From: Paraburkholderia bryophila
Lineage (GTDB): Bacteria > Pseudomonadota > Gammaproteobacteria > Burkholderiales > Burkholderiaceae
DNA length: 64,000 nucleotides
Assembly (NCBI RefSeq): GCF_013409255.1
Contig: NZ_JACCAS010000001.1
Coordinates: 1,116,001-1,180,000, forward strand
Direction of reading: 5' to 3'
Notes under the pieces: model-generated
The model's input: the letters and a program-made list of their open reading frames with translations, nothing else
The model's database searches: none
Told to the model about the DNA's origin: nothing
Shown: piece by piece, positions 46,206 to 54,852 of the stretch
How positions within the stretch are numbered: the first letter of the stretch is position 1
Layout: every line of letters begins with the position of its first letter
Translations under genes and position numbers: made by a program

Positions 46206-47150
46206 ATGTTGACAAGAACGTCCCCGACGCCTCCCGCCGAACTCGCTGCCGCCACTGCGGACGCGCAATACTTCGAATACACGTCGTCCGCCAATCCGAT
46301 CGGCGCGAAGCTCATTTCGCGCGTGCCTTTCCGCAGCTTCCAGCCTTCGCTCTACGCGGACGGCGCGACCCGCATCGTCCCACTCGATCTTTCCGCTGAT
46401 TTGGGCTGCCTCGGTCCCGCGACGGGTCCTGGGTTGAGCGCCAGTTTCCTGCGCATCAACGCGGCAGAGGCATTGACGCTCGCGCCGAATGCGACCTCGC
46501 AGGTCTGCTACGTCATCAGCGGAACCGGCAGCGTGGCCCAGGGCGAGAGCCGCTTTCCGTTCGCGCAGGGCGATTTCTTCACGCTGCCTGGCGGCGACAC
46601 TGCAGTGTTCACCGCCGACGCGACCGCCACGCTCTATTACGTGAACGACGCTCCGCTGCTCACCTATCTCGGTACAACGGGCGTCCAGCCGCGCTTTGCC
46701 CCAACGCTCTACCCCGCCGCCCAGACCCAGGCGGAATTGCGCAAGGTCTCGGAAGAAGCCAACGCGGGGCTCCGCAACCGCATCAGCGTGCTGATGGGCA
46801 ACGTCAATTTCCCGCAGACGCGTACGGTCACGCATGTATTGTGGGCGATGTTCGGTATCGTGCCGCCCCACTCCGTGCAGAAGCCGCACCGCCACCAGTC
46901 CATCGCGCTCGACTTCATCGCCGGTGGCAATCCAGGCGTCTACACGCTGGTCGGCACGGAACTGGATGAGAACGGCAACATTGCCAATCCGACACGCGTC
47001 GATTGGGAAGCCGGGATGGCATTCGTTACGCCGCCGGGCTACTGGCACGCGCACTTCAATGAAACAGATGAAAGCGCCTATGTGATTCCGATCCAGGATG
47101 CCGGCTTGCAGACATGGCTACGCACGCTCGACATCCGCTTCGCGCGTTAA
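46206..47150 (+). CDS. Bicupin protein (gentisate-dioxygenase-like fold)
   Basis: 314 aa with two cupin domains. The first (about 75-150) has VCYVISGTGSVAQGESRFPFAQGDFFTLPGGD. The second (about 215-300) has PHSVQKPHRHQSIALDFIAGG and VDWEAGMAFVTPPGYWHAHFNETDESAYVIPIQD, with His residues able to bind a metal. The first domain lacks an obvious HxH. It resembles gentisate/salicylate 1,2-dioxygenase-like bicupins, but the substrate is not predictable. AACAGGAGCTGACT precedes the ATG. The stop overlaps the stop codon of the convergent LysR gene. Confidence 0.78.
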   Translation: MLTRTSPTPPAELAAATADAQYFEYTSSANPIGAKLISRVPFRSFQPSLYADGATRIVPLDLSADLGCLGPATGPGLSASFLRINAAEALTLAPNATSQVCYVISGTGSVAQGESRFPFAQGDFFTLPGGDTAVFTADATATLYYVNDAPLLTYLGTTGVQPRFAPTLYPAAQTQAELRKVSEEANAGLRNRISVLMGNVNFPQTRTVTHVLWAMFGIVPPHSVQKPHRHQSIALDFIAGGNPGVYTLVGTELDENGNIANPTRVDWEAGMAFVTPPGYWHAHFNETDESAYVIPIQDAGLQTWLRTLDIRFAR

Positions 47151-48106
47151 GTCTGAAGCTCCAGTGCGAGTCCGTCGTCCCAGTACGGCGGCTCGCCAAT
47201 CACCTCGGCGTAGTAAGCCACGAAGGCACGTACCTTCGACGAGACGATTTTCTTCGGTGGATAGACTGCCCAGATCGCGGGTTCGGCGCGTCCCGTGCGC
47301 GCTTCCCATTCAGGCAGTACGTGTAGCAGACGCCCTTCGCGCAGAGCCGTGGACGCGAGCCACGTCGGTAGAAGCGCAAGGCCGCAGCCGGCCACGGCGA
47401 GTTCCAGCACAGCTTCGGAGTCGTCTGCGCGCAAGCGCCCCTGCAATTGCACCGGCACTTGCGTCTGCTCTGACGACCTCTTTGCATTGGCCCTGCGCGT
47501 GAACGACCATGTGTCGTCCGGCAACAGCGACAGACGAAGCGTATCGTGCGCGGACAGATCTTCAGGGACATTCGGCGTGCTGCTACGCTGCAAATACGCC
47601 GGGCTGCCGCACACGATACGACGATGCGGAGCAATGCGTTTCGCCATCAACGACGAATCGGACAGCGCACCGATACGGATCGCCAGATCAATGCCGACTT
47701 CGATCATATTGAGCGTTTCGTCGGTCGATACCATATCGAGGTCGATGTCGGGATAGCGCGTCATGAACGCCGGCAGGTGCGGCACGATATGCCGGCGCCC
47801 GAATGCCGAGGGCATCGTGACGCGCAGCACGCCTTGCGGTGTGAGATTCAGTGACGACGTGACCTGCCGCGCGTCATCGAGCGCCTGTAGGGCAACCATG
47901 GCGTGCTCACGAAACAGCCTACCGCCCTCCGTCAGGACGAGCCCGCGCGTCGACCGGTTAAACAGGGCAATGCCCAGATCGTTTTCTAGCGCACTCACGT
48001 AGCGTGAAATGGTCGACGTCTTGACTGCCATTTCAACGGCCGTCTTGCTGAAGCTCTGCAGTTCCGCTGCGCAAACGAAGGCCCGTACTGCGGCAAAATA
48101 ATCCAT
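47147..48106 (-). CDS. LysR-family transcriptional regulator
   Basis: 319 aa. The winged helix starts at MDYFAAVRAFVCAAELQSFSK, then AVKTSTISRYVSALENDLGI with the recognition helix. The effector domain (about 90-300) includes RVTMPSAFGRRHIVPHLPAF and IDLAIRIGALSDSSLMAKRIAPHRRIVC, the pattern of the CrgA/DsdC-like LysR subgroup common in Burkholderia. The ATG at 48106 marks the family N-terminus; the frame is open 14 codons further. It converges with the bicupin gene, their stop codons overlapping by two bases, so regulation of that gene is possible but not shown. Confidence 0.9.
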   Translation of the reverse strand: MDYFAAVRAFVCAAELQSFSKTAVEMAVKTSTISRYVSALENDLGIALFNRSTRGLVLTEGGRLFREHAMVALQALDDARQVTSSLNLTPQGVLRVTMPSAFGRRHIVPHLPAFMTRYPDIDLDMVSTDETLNMIEVGIDLAIRIGALSDSSLMAKRIAPHRRIVCGSPAYLQRSSTPNVPEDLSAHDTLRLSLLPDDTWSFTRRANAKRSSEQTQVPVQLQGRLRADDSEAVLELAVAGCGLALLPTWLASTALREGRLLHVLPEWEARTGRAEPAIWAVYPPKKIVSSKVRAFVAYYAEVIGEPPYWDDGLALELQT

Positions 48107-48397
48107 GGCATTTCTGACGCGAATCGAGCGTTCCGCAAGGGACTTCACGAAGTGAGGACCGGAACCCGCGCAACGCGCTGCCCGCGAAAATTCGGTGCAT
48201 GCGCGCGAACTGGATAATCCGGATTTGCTTAGGCCGGTAGTGTACTTGTACCGCGCTGCTAACGTGAAGAGGCGTTGATCACAGCGTCAAAGCCATAGGA
48301 GCAGTTCGGCCAGCGCTCGTCAGGCGGTTGCCAGAGCTTGCGACGAACTTCCCTTGTCGACCCGCAGCGGCCCGTCAACTTTGTCGGCAGCGGACAC

Positions 48398-49249
48398 TCA
48401 TTGGATGGTTGACCACACACGTTCCGCGGCACCGAGGGTTTGGGCGATAAGCGTTGAAATCGTCATCGGCCCCACCCCTCCCGGAACCGGCGTCACCGCC
48501 GCGCATCGACCCATCAGACCATCGGGATGGATGTCACCTATGCCTCCGGTATGGTAACCAGCATCGATAACAATTGCTCCGTCGCTAATCCAGTCGCTAC
48601 GAATGAAGTTCGGCTTACCTACCGCGCCGACGATGAGTTGGGCACGTCGAATTTCCGCCTCAAGATTTGACGTCTTCGAATGGCATAGCGTGACCGTCGC
48701 GTTCGCATTCGATAGCATAAGCGCCATCGGTTTCCCGAGAATGGGACTGCGCCCTACGACCACGGCCCGCTTGCCAGATACATCGATCTTGTAATGAGCC
48801 AGCAAGCGCATGATTCCGGCGGGCGTTGCCGACCCGAATGCGGGTTCGCCTAACGCCATCAAGCCAAAGCCGTGGCTGGTGACGCCATCAACATCCTTGG
48901 AGATGGATATTCTGTCGAAGCAGAGGCGTTCGTCCACATGTGCAGGCACCGGGTGCTGAAGCAGAATGCCATGCACCGCCTGGTTGGCATTGAGCCTGTT
49001 TATCGCGGAAAGCACGTCGTCCGTCGTTGCGCTCGCAGACAACTTAATCACGATCGAGTCCATACCGACTCTCCGGCATGCACTGCCCTTCATGCTGACG
49101 TAGGTCGCGGACGAAGGATCGTCTCCTACAAGGATCGTGGCCAGTATGGGTGTCTGCCCGCCATTTCTTGCCTTGAGGGCCGCAACGTGTTCGGACAATT
49201 CCCGCTCGTGCAACGCCGCTACTGCTTTACCGTCGAGAAGTATGCTCAT
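48398..49249 (-). CDS. folD: Bifunctional methylene-THF dehydrogenase/cyclohydrolase FolD (accessory copy likely)
   Basis: 283 aa, full length. It interconverts 5,10-methylene-, methenyl- and 10-formyl-THF with NADP. Motifs: [16 protein letters not shown] with the catalytic Lys, [14 protein letters not shown] (usual form QLPLP, here altered), [35 protein letters not shown] for the nucleotide site, and [27 protein letters not shown] precedes ATG 49249. The sequence is divergent and its surroundings look accessory, so it is probably a second folD beside a housekeeping copy elsewhere. It could serve one-carbon metabolism such as demethylation. That is inference. Confidence 0.88.
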   Translation of the reverse strand: MSILLDGKAVAALHERELSEHVAALKARNGGQTPILATILVGDDPSSATYVSMKGSACRRVGMDSIVIKLSASATTDDVLSAINRLNANQAVHGILLQHPVPAHVDERLCFDRISISKDVDGVTSHGFGLMALGEPAFGSATPAGIMRLLAHYKIDVSGKRAVVVGRSPILGKPMALMLSNANATVTLCHSKTSNLEAEIRRAQLIVGAVGKPNFIRSDWISDGAIVIDAGYHTGGIGDIHPDGLMGRCAAVTPVPGGVGPMTISTLIAQTLGAAERVWSTIQ

Positions 49250-49843
49250 GCGTTTTCCCCTTGCGTGGCCAATTTGGAACCGGCAAGGCTCAAATACTGA
49301 ACAGGGCAAAGCGCGTGTAATTGGGAGCGCGATTGATTAAGCGCGAGCCGCGTGGGCAGAGAATGGATTTGGGCAATCATCATGGGCAGTCTCAAAGAGA
49401 TTAATCAAAATGCCCAGGCGAACGGCGTTCTACCGTCTACGCTTCCCGATGGTGACCCATCTATTGCTCGCCAGTCACGTAGAAGCGCTATCTTAGTCGG
49501 TTTTTTTGTGGCTACGCAAACCGGCGCGCTACATACGTCTCTATGCCAGGAGCGGCTGCTTCCGGCGAGTCCGCCCAGACTTCGCCGACATCGGAAACGA
49601 CTCATCGGCCCTGCTCGAGGCAGCGCTTGCACATCGCGGACAGGCTCTCCGGCATTTCCTCCATCGGTCATTCCTCACGAATGGTTCCTGACGGGAAAGT
49701 GTGCTGTCAGCGCGGCGTGCCCGACACCATGGGAAAAAGCGGCCGATGCCGGGGGTCGGCATCCGAAGAATCCCTACCCCGAGGCAGGAACAGTTTCCCC
49801 CTCTCTGATAGGTCCAACTTTCGACTTGCATCCCGGTCAAATA
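49250..49843. other. Non-coding or decayed segment upstream of folD and the SOS cassette
   Basis: About 590 bp with no credible gene. A 178-codon plus-strand frame and two 88-99-codon minus-strand frames overlap it, but they have low-complexity, Arg/Ser/Pro-rich translations and no ribosome-binding sites. A 20-codon minus-strand frame (49602-49664, MEEMPESLSAMCKRCLEQGR) has a CxxC pair and a GAGGA element upstream, too little to call. The composition suggests remnants. Confidence 0.4.
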
Positions 49844-49859
49844 CTGTATAAATTTACAG
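49844..49859 (+). promoter_or_regulatory. LexA (SOS) box 1
   Basis: CTGTATAAATTTACAG matches the SOS consensus CTG-N10-CAG, with CTGTAT and TACAG arms. It overlaps a TATAAA -10-like hexamer, so bound LexA would block transcription of the two genes downstream. The first base after it begins the second box. Confidence 0.85.
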
Positions 49860-49875
49860 CTGTATGCCCATACAG
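49860..49875 (+). promoter_or_regulatory. LexA (SOS) box 2, directly adjacent to box 1
   Basis: CTGTATGCCCATACAG is a second CTG-N10-CAG box with a perfect CTGTATG/CATACAG dyad. It starts at the base after box 1, so the centres are 16 bp apart, on nearly the same DNA face after about 1.5 turns. Tandem boxes usually mean tight, cooperative repression. The ATG inside this box (49864) is therefore unlikely to be the gene start. Confidence 0.85.
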
Positions 49876-49884
49876 GATCAGGCC

Positions 49885-50166
49885 ATGACCTACCTTATAC
49901 GCATCTTGAACGACGGTGATCGCGAAACGCTTGCCTGGTTGTGCAAGCATGTCGGGGACGTCCGCGTAGCGGCTGCTGCGCGAGATCTAGGCGGCAGCGG
50001 CAAGCCGTATGTGTCCGCGGTGTGCCGCTATCTCGGCGTGCGTCCACCGGCGCTGCGGCAGCACAGCCAACCCGTTGGAGATTGCACGGTCGGGGACAGT
50101 CATCTCGCCCAGATCCGCCTGTTGCTGGCGCAGCGAACTCAGGCGCCTTTGAAGCAGCGCCTTTGA
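49885..50166 (+). CDS. SOS-controlled small protein of unknown function (first gene of a two-gene cassette)
   Basis: 93 aa, no signal peptide. The N-terminus MTYLIRILNDGDRETLAWLCKHVGD is helical. The middle (VRVAAAARDLGGSGKPYVSAVCRYLGVRPP) looks like a helix-turn-helix, weakly. AGGA lies 7 bases upstream of the ATG at 49885; the earlier ATG at 49864 falls inside SOS box 2. It is directly downstream of two LexA boxes, so it should be induced by DNA damage. The second gene starts 38 bp later. I do not recognise the family. Confidence 0.68.
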   Translation: MTYLIRILNDGDRETLAWLCKHVGDVRVAAAARDLGGSGKPYVSAVCRYLGVRPPALRQHSQPVGDCTVGDSHLAQIRLLLAQRTQAPLKQRL

Positions 50167-50204
50167 AGCTGCCCGTTGACCCGAGCCCCAAGGAAGATAC
50201 CTGC

Positions 50205-50609
50205 ATGATCAACGCCACTGACCTCGATTCGGATGCCGGTCAAATCAACTCTGTCGCCCTCGAACGTGCGCTTCGAAGCGCTTCGCTAGACCTCCAGCAG
50301 ATCATGGCAACGACCGCCGGTCGTCACATCGACAGCGGCCGGCGCCGTTACTCAAGTAGCGCGCAATCGCCGACCTGGCGCACGCTGCAGACGATCGATG
50401 AACTGGTCTTCGAAAATCGCGGCTTCGTGGCCAGGCACAATGAGACAGTCCGTTCGATGTTTCTACGATTCGGCGACAGTCGCCTGTCGGGCGCGGATCT
50501 CGACGAGCCCGTCGACTGGCGGCTTGATGATGACGACCTGCCCACGGTTTATCTGATCGTGCGAGCCATGGTGCAGGCCGAGACGGCGGATGCGACGACT
50601 GCGGAGTAA
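50205..50609 (+). CDS. SOS-controlled protein of unknown function (second gene of the cassette)
   Basis: 134 aa, cytoplasmic, acidic. The N-terminus is helical (QINSVALERALRSASLDLQQIM), followed by a Ser/Arg-rich linker (about 45-62) and a conserved-looking C-terminal part (TIDELVFENRGFVARHNETVRSMFLRFGDSRLSG, then DEPVDWRLDDDDLPTVYLIVRAMVQAE). No catalytic motif is recognisable. AAGGA precedes the ATG. It shares strand and operon with the preceding gene under the tandem LexA boxes. Possible roles are plasmid- or phage-type SOS functions, but nothing in the sequence decides this. Confidence 0.68.
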   Translation: MINATDLDSDAGQINSVALERALRSASLDLQQIMATTAGRHIDSGRRRYSSSAQSPTWRTLQTIDELVFENRGFVARHNETVRSMFLRFGDSRLSGADLDEPVDWRLDDDDLPTVYLIVRAMVQAETADATTAE

Positions 50610-50709
50610 GACGTCGACGGCGGGTACGGGGGTGCTCGGCTGAATCGGCTGTTGAGGTCGAGGGTTCAGCCGGCGCACCGCCGGCTAAGCATTCCCCGCC
50701 ACGCGGCGC

Positions 50710-51180
50710 TCACGCCGTATACCTCACCGGCAGCGCCGTCGAATACTTGATCTGCTCCATCGCAAAACTGGAACTCACGTCATAAAGCGGCACGGCGGCA
50801 ATAAGAAGCTTATAAACCCGGTCATAGTCATCGATATCCGACACCACGACCCGCAGCAGATAATCGGTCTCCCCGCTCATCCGATAAACCTCCACCACCT
50901 CCGGTATCTGCTGCACCGCGCGCGTGAAGGTCTGCGCCCACTCCTCCGTATGCTGGTTCGTGCGCACCGCGACGAACACCGTCGTGCCCACCCCGAGCTT
51001 GCGCGCATCGCATAGCGCCACCTGCGCGCGAATCACGCCGGCCTCCTTCAGGCGCTGCAGCCGCTTCCAGCAAGGCGTTTGCGACAGATTCACGCGCTGC
51101 GCCAGCTCGGCGATCGGCATCGTCGCATCCTCCTGCAGCAGCTCCAACAGCTTCCGGTCGATGATATCCATTCCCATCAT
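50710..51180 (-). CDS. Lrp/AsnC-family transcriptional regulator
   Basis: 156 aa. The N-terminal HTH reads MDIIDRKLLELLQEDATMPIAELAQRVNLSQTPCWKRLQRLKEAGVI, and the C-terminal RAM ligand-binding domain has VEVYRMSGETDYLLRVVVSDIDDYDRVYK. The start at 51180 is preceded by GGGGGTG; two further Met codons follow at once. The open frame runs much further upstream across the divergent gene and is ignored there. It is divergent from the cysteine-dioxygenase-like gene by 135 bp, so it probably controls that gene in response to an amino acid such as cysteine. Confidence 0.93.
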   Translation of the reverse strand: MMGMDIIDRKLLELLQEDATMPIAELAQRVNLSQTPCWKRLQRLKEAGVIRAQVALCDARKLGVGTTVFVAVRTNQHTEEWAQTFTRAVQQIPEVVEVYRMSGETDYLLRVVVSDIDDYDRVYKLLIAAVPLYDVSSSFAMEQIKYSTALPVRYTA

Positions 51181-51315
51181 GACACCCCCATAGGAAATTA
51201 TTCTACTTTTGAGACTCCGAGGGGAATTATATGGAAACTCTTTCTCCGAGCAAACGGGTATAAATGTCGCTATCCGAAAATAACTCCCAGACAGCCACCC
51301 GGCTGCGCAACGATC

Positions 51316-51882
51316 ATGAGCCAAGCCCTTCGTACCGCCCCCCTCGCCCATCTGTGCGATGCGCTCGACGCGATCTTCGAGGCCTGCGCGGCATTCCCCG
51401 AGCCGTCGGATTCCACGTTCTTCGCGCGCAGCATGCGCATTGCGCTTGCTGACGCCGCCGCCCACCCCGACTTGCTGACGTCGGCGCAACGCGAAGGCGC
51501 GGCGGAAAACTACCGCCGCCATCTGCTGGCCGCCGATCCGCACGGCCGCTATGCGATCGCCGCGCTGGTGTGGCTGCCGCAACAGGCGAGTCCCGTCCAC
51601 GCGCATCACACATGGTGCGGCTATGCGGTGCTGGACGGCACGCTGAGCGAAACGGTATTCGAATGGAACGGCGCACAGCATTGCGCCAGCGCGACGCGTA
51701 CGCAAGCGCGCAAGCACGGCGCGGTGTCGTTCGTGCGCGGCGGCCGTGGCGGGATTCATCAGTTGGGCAATCGCAGCGATGCGCCGGCCGTCTCGCTGCA
51801 TGTGTACGGCGTCGCGGGCGCGCAGATTTCGACGCACGTCAACGACATCGTCCGCACGGCCGATGCACCGGCGCTGGTCTAA
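51316..51882 (+). CDS. Cysteine-dioxygenase-type cupin
   Basis: 188 aa cupin of the cysteine dioxygenase family, which oxidises a thiol to a sulfinic acid with O2 at a non-haem iron bound by three His. Iron ligands are expected at His 95 and His 97 (SPVHAHHTWCGYAVLDGTL) and His 148 (GGRGGIHQLGN). LHVYGVAG is typical of the family. Whether it prefers cysteine or 3-mercaptopropionate is not decidable here. It is divergent from an Lrp-type regulator, in line with amino-acid-responsive control. The ATG at 51316 marks the family start; the open frame upstream is non-coding. Confidence 0.85.
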   Translation: MSQALRTAPLAHLCDALDAIFEACAAFPEPSDSTFFARSMRIALADAAAHPDLLTSAQREGAAENYRRHLLAADPHGRYAIAALVWLPQQASPVHAHHTWCGYAVLDGTLSETVFEWNGAQHCASATRTQARKHGAVSFVRGGRGGIHQLGNRSDAPAVSLHVYGVAGAQISTHVNDIVRTADAPALV

Positions 51883-52029
51883 TAGATCGCGCTAAACGTA
51901 CGTCCTGATCTGGCCGCAGCGAGACACTTTCACTGCGGCAAAAGACGTCAACGCGTCAGCCGGTCAGACACGGTTAGACACGTCACTCACCGCAACAACT
52001 GCCGTCGACCCAATCCGCGGCAACGTCTC

Positions 52030-54678
52030 TCAACTCTTCCCGCCCGCTTCGCCAGCCGTAGGAATCTGCGGCGGAATCGGCGCGGTCTGTCCGGTCGGCG
52101 GCGGTGCCGGACGCGGCTCGTGCGACACGTCGCGCGCCACCGCCAACGGCGCATGCACACCCCGCGCCGCCGCACCTGAACCCGAGCCCGAACCCGTCTC
52201 CGCATGCCCATGCCCATGCGGCACGAACCCGGACATCTCATCGTCCTGCAAAGGCTGCCCTTCGCTATCCTTCGACGACGTATACACCCGCATCTGCGGC
52301 ACCGGAATCTCAATGCCGGCTTCGTCCATCTTGCGTTTGAGCCTCAGATTGAACGCACGTGCGACGCTCCATTGCTGCAGCGGCCGCGTCTTGATCTGCC
52401 CTTTCACGACCATCCAGTTCGGATCGAAACGGTCGAGTCCCCACACCTCGATCGGCCCAAGCATCTCGCGCCGGTAACGGAAATCGGCCATCAGATCGGC
52501 GCCGACTTCGCGGATCAACTGCGTGATCTCATCGACGTCGGTAGAGAACGACATGCGCACCTCGAACACGGCGTATGCGAAATCACGCGACAGGTTCTTG
52601 ACGATCTTGATCTGCGAGAACGGAATCGCGTGGATTGCGCCCTGCCCGTCGCGCAAACGCACGGTCCGGATCGACAGATGCTCGACCGTGCCCGCATGGC
52701 CACCGTCCACGTCGATCCAGTCGCCGACCGAAATCGTATCTTCGATAATGATGAACAGCCCCGTGATCAGGTCGGTCACGAGCGACTGCGCGCCGAACCC
52801 GATCGCGAGACCGATCACCCCGGCGCCCGCCAGCAGCGGCGTCACGTTGATCCCGAGGTTGGCCGCCGTGACGATGCCGGCGACCGTCATGATCGACACC
52901 AGCAGCACGTTGCGCACGAGCGGCAGCATCGTGCGGGCCCGCATGCTGGGACCGCGCCCCTTGTTGCGCGAGCCGCCGGGACTGAGCGCCTCGGTGATCG
53001 CCGTGTCCACCAGAATCCACAGCAGCCACGCGATAAACACCGTGGCGATGATCGCCGTCACCGCATGCGCAATACCGCGCGCGGCGACGTTTTCCTCGAT
53101 CACTTCCGCGAGCGATACGCCCCACAGGCGCGCCGCGAGTTCAAAGAAAAATAGCCAGATGAAGAGGGTCAGCAGCGTGCCGCAGAACCGCAGCAGACGC
53201 GTCAGATACGGTGAGCGGCGACGGGAGCGCGCGCTGCGCGGACGCGTCATGCGCAACACAACGGCCGACAGGAAAAACGCCAGCACCAGCAGCAGCGCGG
53301 TCACCACCGAAATCTGCAGCACGTTCTCGCTGGAACCCGAGCCGCCGAGCGTGGCGACTATCGACGCCGTGGACAACACCAGCACCGGCACGTGCCAGAG
53401 CGCGGCGAGTACATCGAACGCATCGGTAGCGGCCTTGTGGTCGTTGCGTTGCTCGTAAGGCCGGTTGCGGATCAGGTGCGCGATCGGCCGGCGGAACGCC
53501 AGCGCGAAGTAGCCGGTGAGAATCGCGGCTGTCATGTTGGCCGCCGTCGAAATCAACGCGGCGAGATTCGAGCCGAGCTGATGCGCGACGTCGTAGTTGA
53601 CCGCCGCATCGCCGAGCGCCCCGCACACGCCGACCAGGAACAGCACGCGCCGCGCGTGATCGATCAGCAGGCGCACCGCCACCCGCCGATGCCCCGAGCC
53701 GAACAGCGAAAACATGATCAGGCAGATCGCCGAAAACACCGCGCCCGCGACGATCGCATACGCGACCACCATACCGAGGGTTCGGCCGAGCGCATCGGGC
53801 ATCGCGCGGACAAACAGCAGCGCGGCGACAAACGCGACGATCCACGGCCCGACGCGGCGCAGCGCGAAGATCAGCAACTCGCCCGTGGTGGGGTTCGGGT
53901 TGAGCTCCATGAGAATGCCGAAGCGCCGGTACAGCCGATGCTGCACATAGACCAGCGCGCCGGCACAGGCGCCCCAACCGGCCAGCATCGCGATCATCGA
54001 GAACAGAATACGGCCGAAGCTTTCCTGGCCCTGGCCCGAGACGATCGTGTACAACTCGTTGCCGGCGGCGTTGAAGCGGCCGCCCCAATAGCGCACCGGC
54101 GTGCGGCCCTGATGCACGTCGGATTCGAACGATGCGATACCCGACGCGATCGCGCCGAGCAAGCCGGGACTCGGTTGAACCGGCGCGGGCGGCGCGACGT
54201 TCTGCGAGACGGCGCGCAGCTTCTTGAGCTGGGTGACGAGCGCAGTGCGCTGGCGGTCGTTGTCGAGCGTGGCGATCACGCTGTCGAGCGAACGCGTCAA
54301 CTCCGCCTGGCTTGCGGCGGTCGGCGCGGACGCGGCGTCCGCCGCTGAAGCGCCGGACGCCGTGGCGGGAGGGTTCGCCGTCGCGCTGTTGATCAGGCTC
54401 TGCAACGCGGGAATGACCGGCGTGCTGGAGACGGCGCCGGCGGCCCAGGCGTTGGCGGGCAGCGATCCGGCGCACAGGATCAGCGCGGCGCAGAACGCGG
54501 CCGCATATGCGCCAAACCACGAGCCGAACCACGTTGCAAAGCACGCGCGAGCGCTACGGTCACGGCGGGTGCCGGGGCTGTCACGAAGCGCAGAAGATTG
54601 AAAGACGGCGTGAATCGCCGGCTGCCCGCCGTTGGACGGCGCAGCCTCGGATTCACGCCGCGATGGGCATGACTGCAT
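52030..54678 (-). CDS. Large MscS-family mechanosensitive channel
   Basis: 882 aa, far longer than MscS. A signal-like segment near residue 55-80 (AAFCAALILCAGSLPANAWA) is followed by a periplasmic region with a coiled coil (about 110-190), then about ten membrane helices. The C-terminal MscS core has LGINVTPLLAGAGVIGLAIGF, AQSLVTDLITGLFIIIEDTI, VGDWIDVDG and TVEHLSIRTVRLRDGQG, then the cytoplasmic vestibule. It should act as an osmotic safety valve. The start is uncertain: ATG 54678 has a poor ribosome-binding site and about 50 residues precede the signal-like segment. Confidence 0.85.
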   Translation of the reverse strand: MQSCPSRRESEAAPSNGGQPAIHAVFQSSALRDSPGTRRDRSARACFATWFGSWFGAYAAAFCAALILCAGSLPANAWAAGAVSSTPVIPALQSLINSATANPPATASGASAADAASAPTAASQAELTRSLDSVIATLDNDRQRTALVTQLKKLRAVSQNVAPPAPVQPSPGLLGAIASGIASFESDVHQGRTPVRYWGGRFNAAGNELYTIVSGQGQESFGRILFSMIAMLAGWGACAGALVYVQHRLYRRFGILMELNPNPTTGELLIFALRRVGPWIVAFVAALLFVRAMPDALGRTLGMVVAYAIVAGAVFSAICLIMFSLFGSGHRRVAVRLLIDHARRVLFLVGVCGALGDAAVNYDVAHQLGSNLAALISTAANMTAAILTGYFALAFRRPIAHLIRNRPYEQRNDHKAATDAFDVLAALWHVPVLVLSTASIVATLGGSGSSENVLQISVVTALLLVLAFFLSAVVLRMTRPRSARSRRRSPYLTRLLRFCGTLLTLFIWLFFFELAARLWGVSLAEVIEENVAARGIAHAVTAIIATVFIAWLLWILVDTAITEALSPGGSRNKGRGPSMRARTMLPLVRNVLLVSIMTVAGIVTAANLGINVTPLLAGAGVIGLAIGFGAQSLVTDLITGLFIIIEDTISVGDWIDVDGGHAGTVEHLSIRTVRLRDGQGAIHAIPFSQIKIVKNLSRDFAYAVFEVRMSFSTDVDEITQLIREVGADLMADFRYRREMLGPIEVWGLDRFDPNWMVVKGQIKTRPLQQWSVARAFNLRLKRKMDEAGIEIPVPQMRVYTSSKDSEGQPLQDDEMSGFVPHGHGHAETGSGSGSGAAARGVHAPLAVARDVSHEPRPAPPPTGQTAPIPPQIPTAGEAGGKS

Positions 54679-54852
54679 GGCAATCCGTAAGAAAACGGGA
54701 GACGCCAGTGTAGCCGCAGTTTTATCGGGCGCGACCGAACATGCGTAACCGAATGTTAGGACGCTTGCGGGCTGACGCCTTCACAGGCGCGCCGCGCGTG
54801 GTCCCGTCCTACGCCGGAAAGCCAGTTCTGTCCGCCCTCAAACTCAATAAAC

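Noticed and set aside
49602..49664. 20-codon minus-strand frame with a CxxC pair
   Set aside because: Too short and isolated to support; kept only as a note in the region entry.
49352..49888. 178-codon plus-strand frame before the SOS cassette
   Set aside because: No ribosome-binding site, mixed low-complexity translation, and it would run through both LexA boxes.
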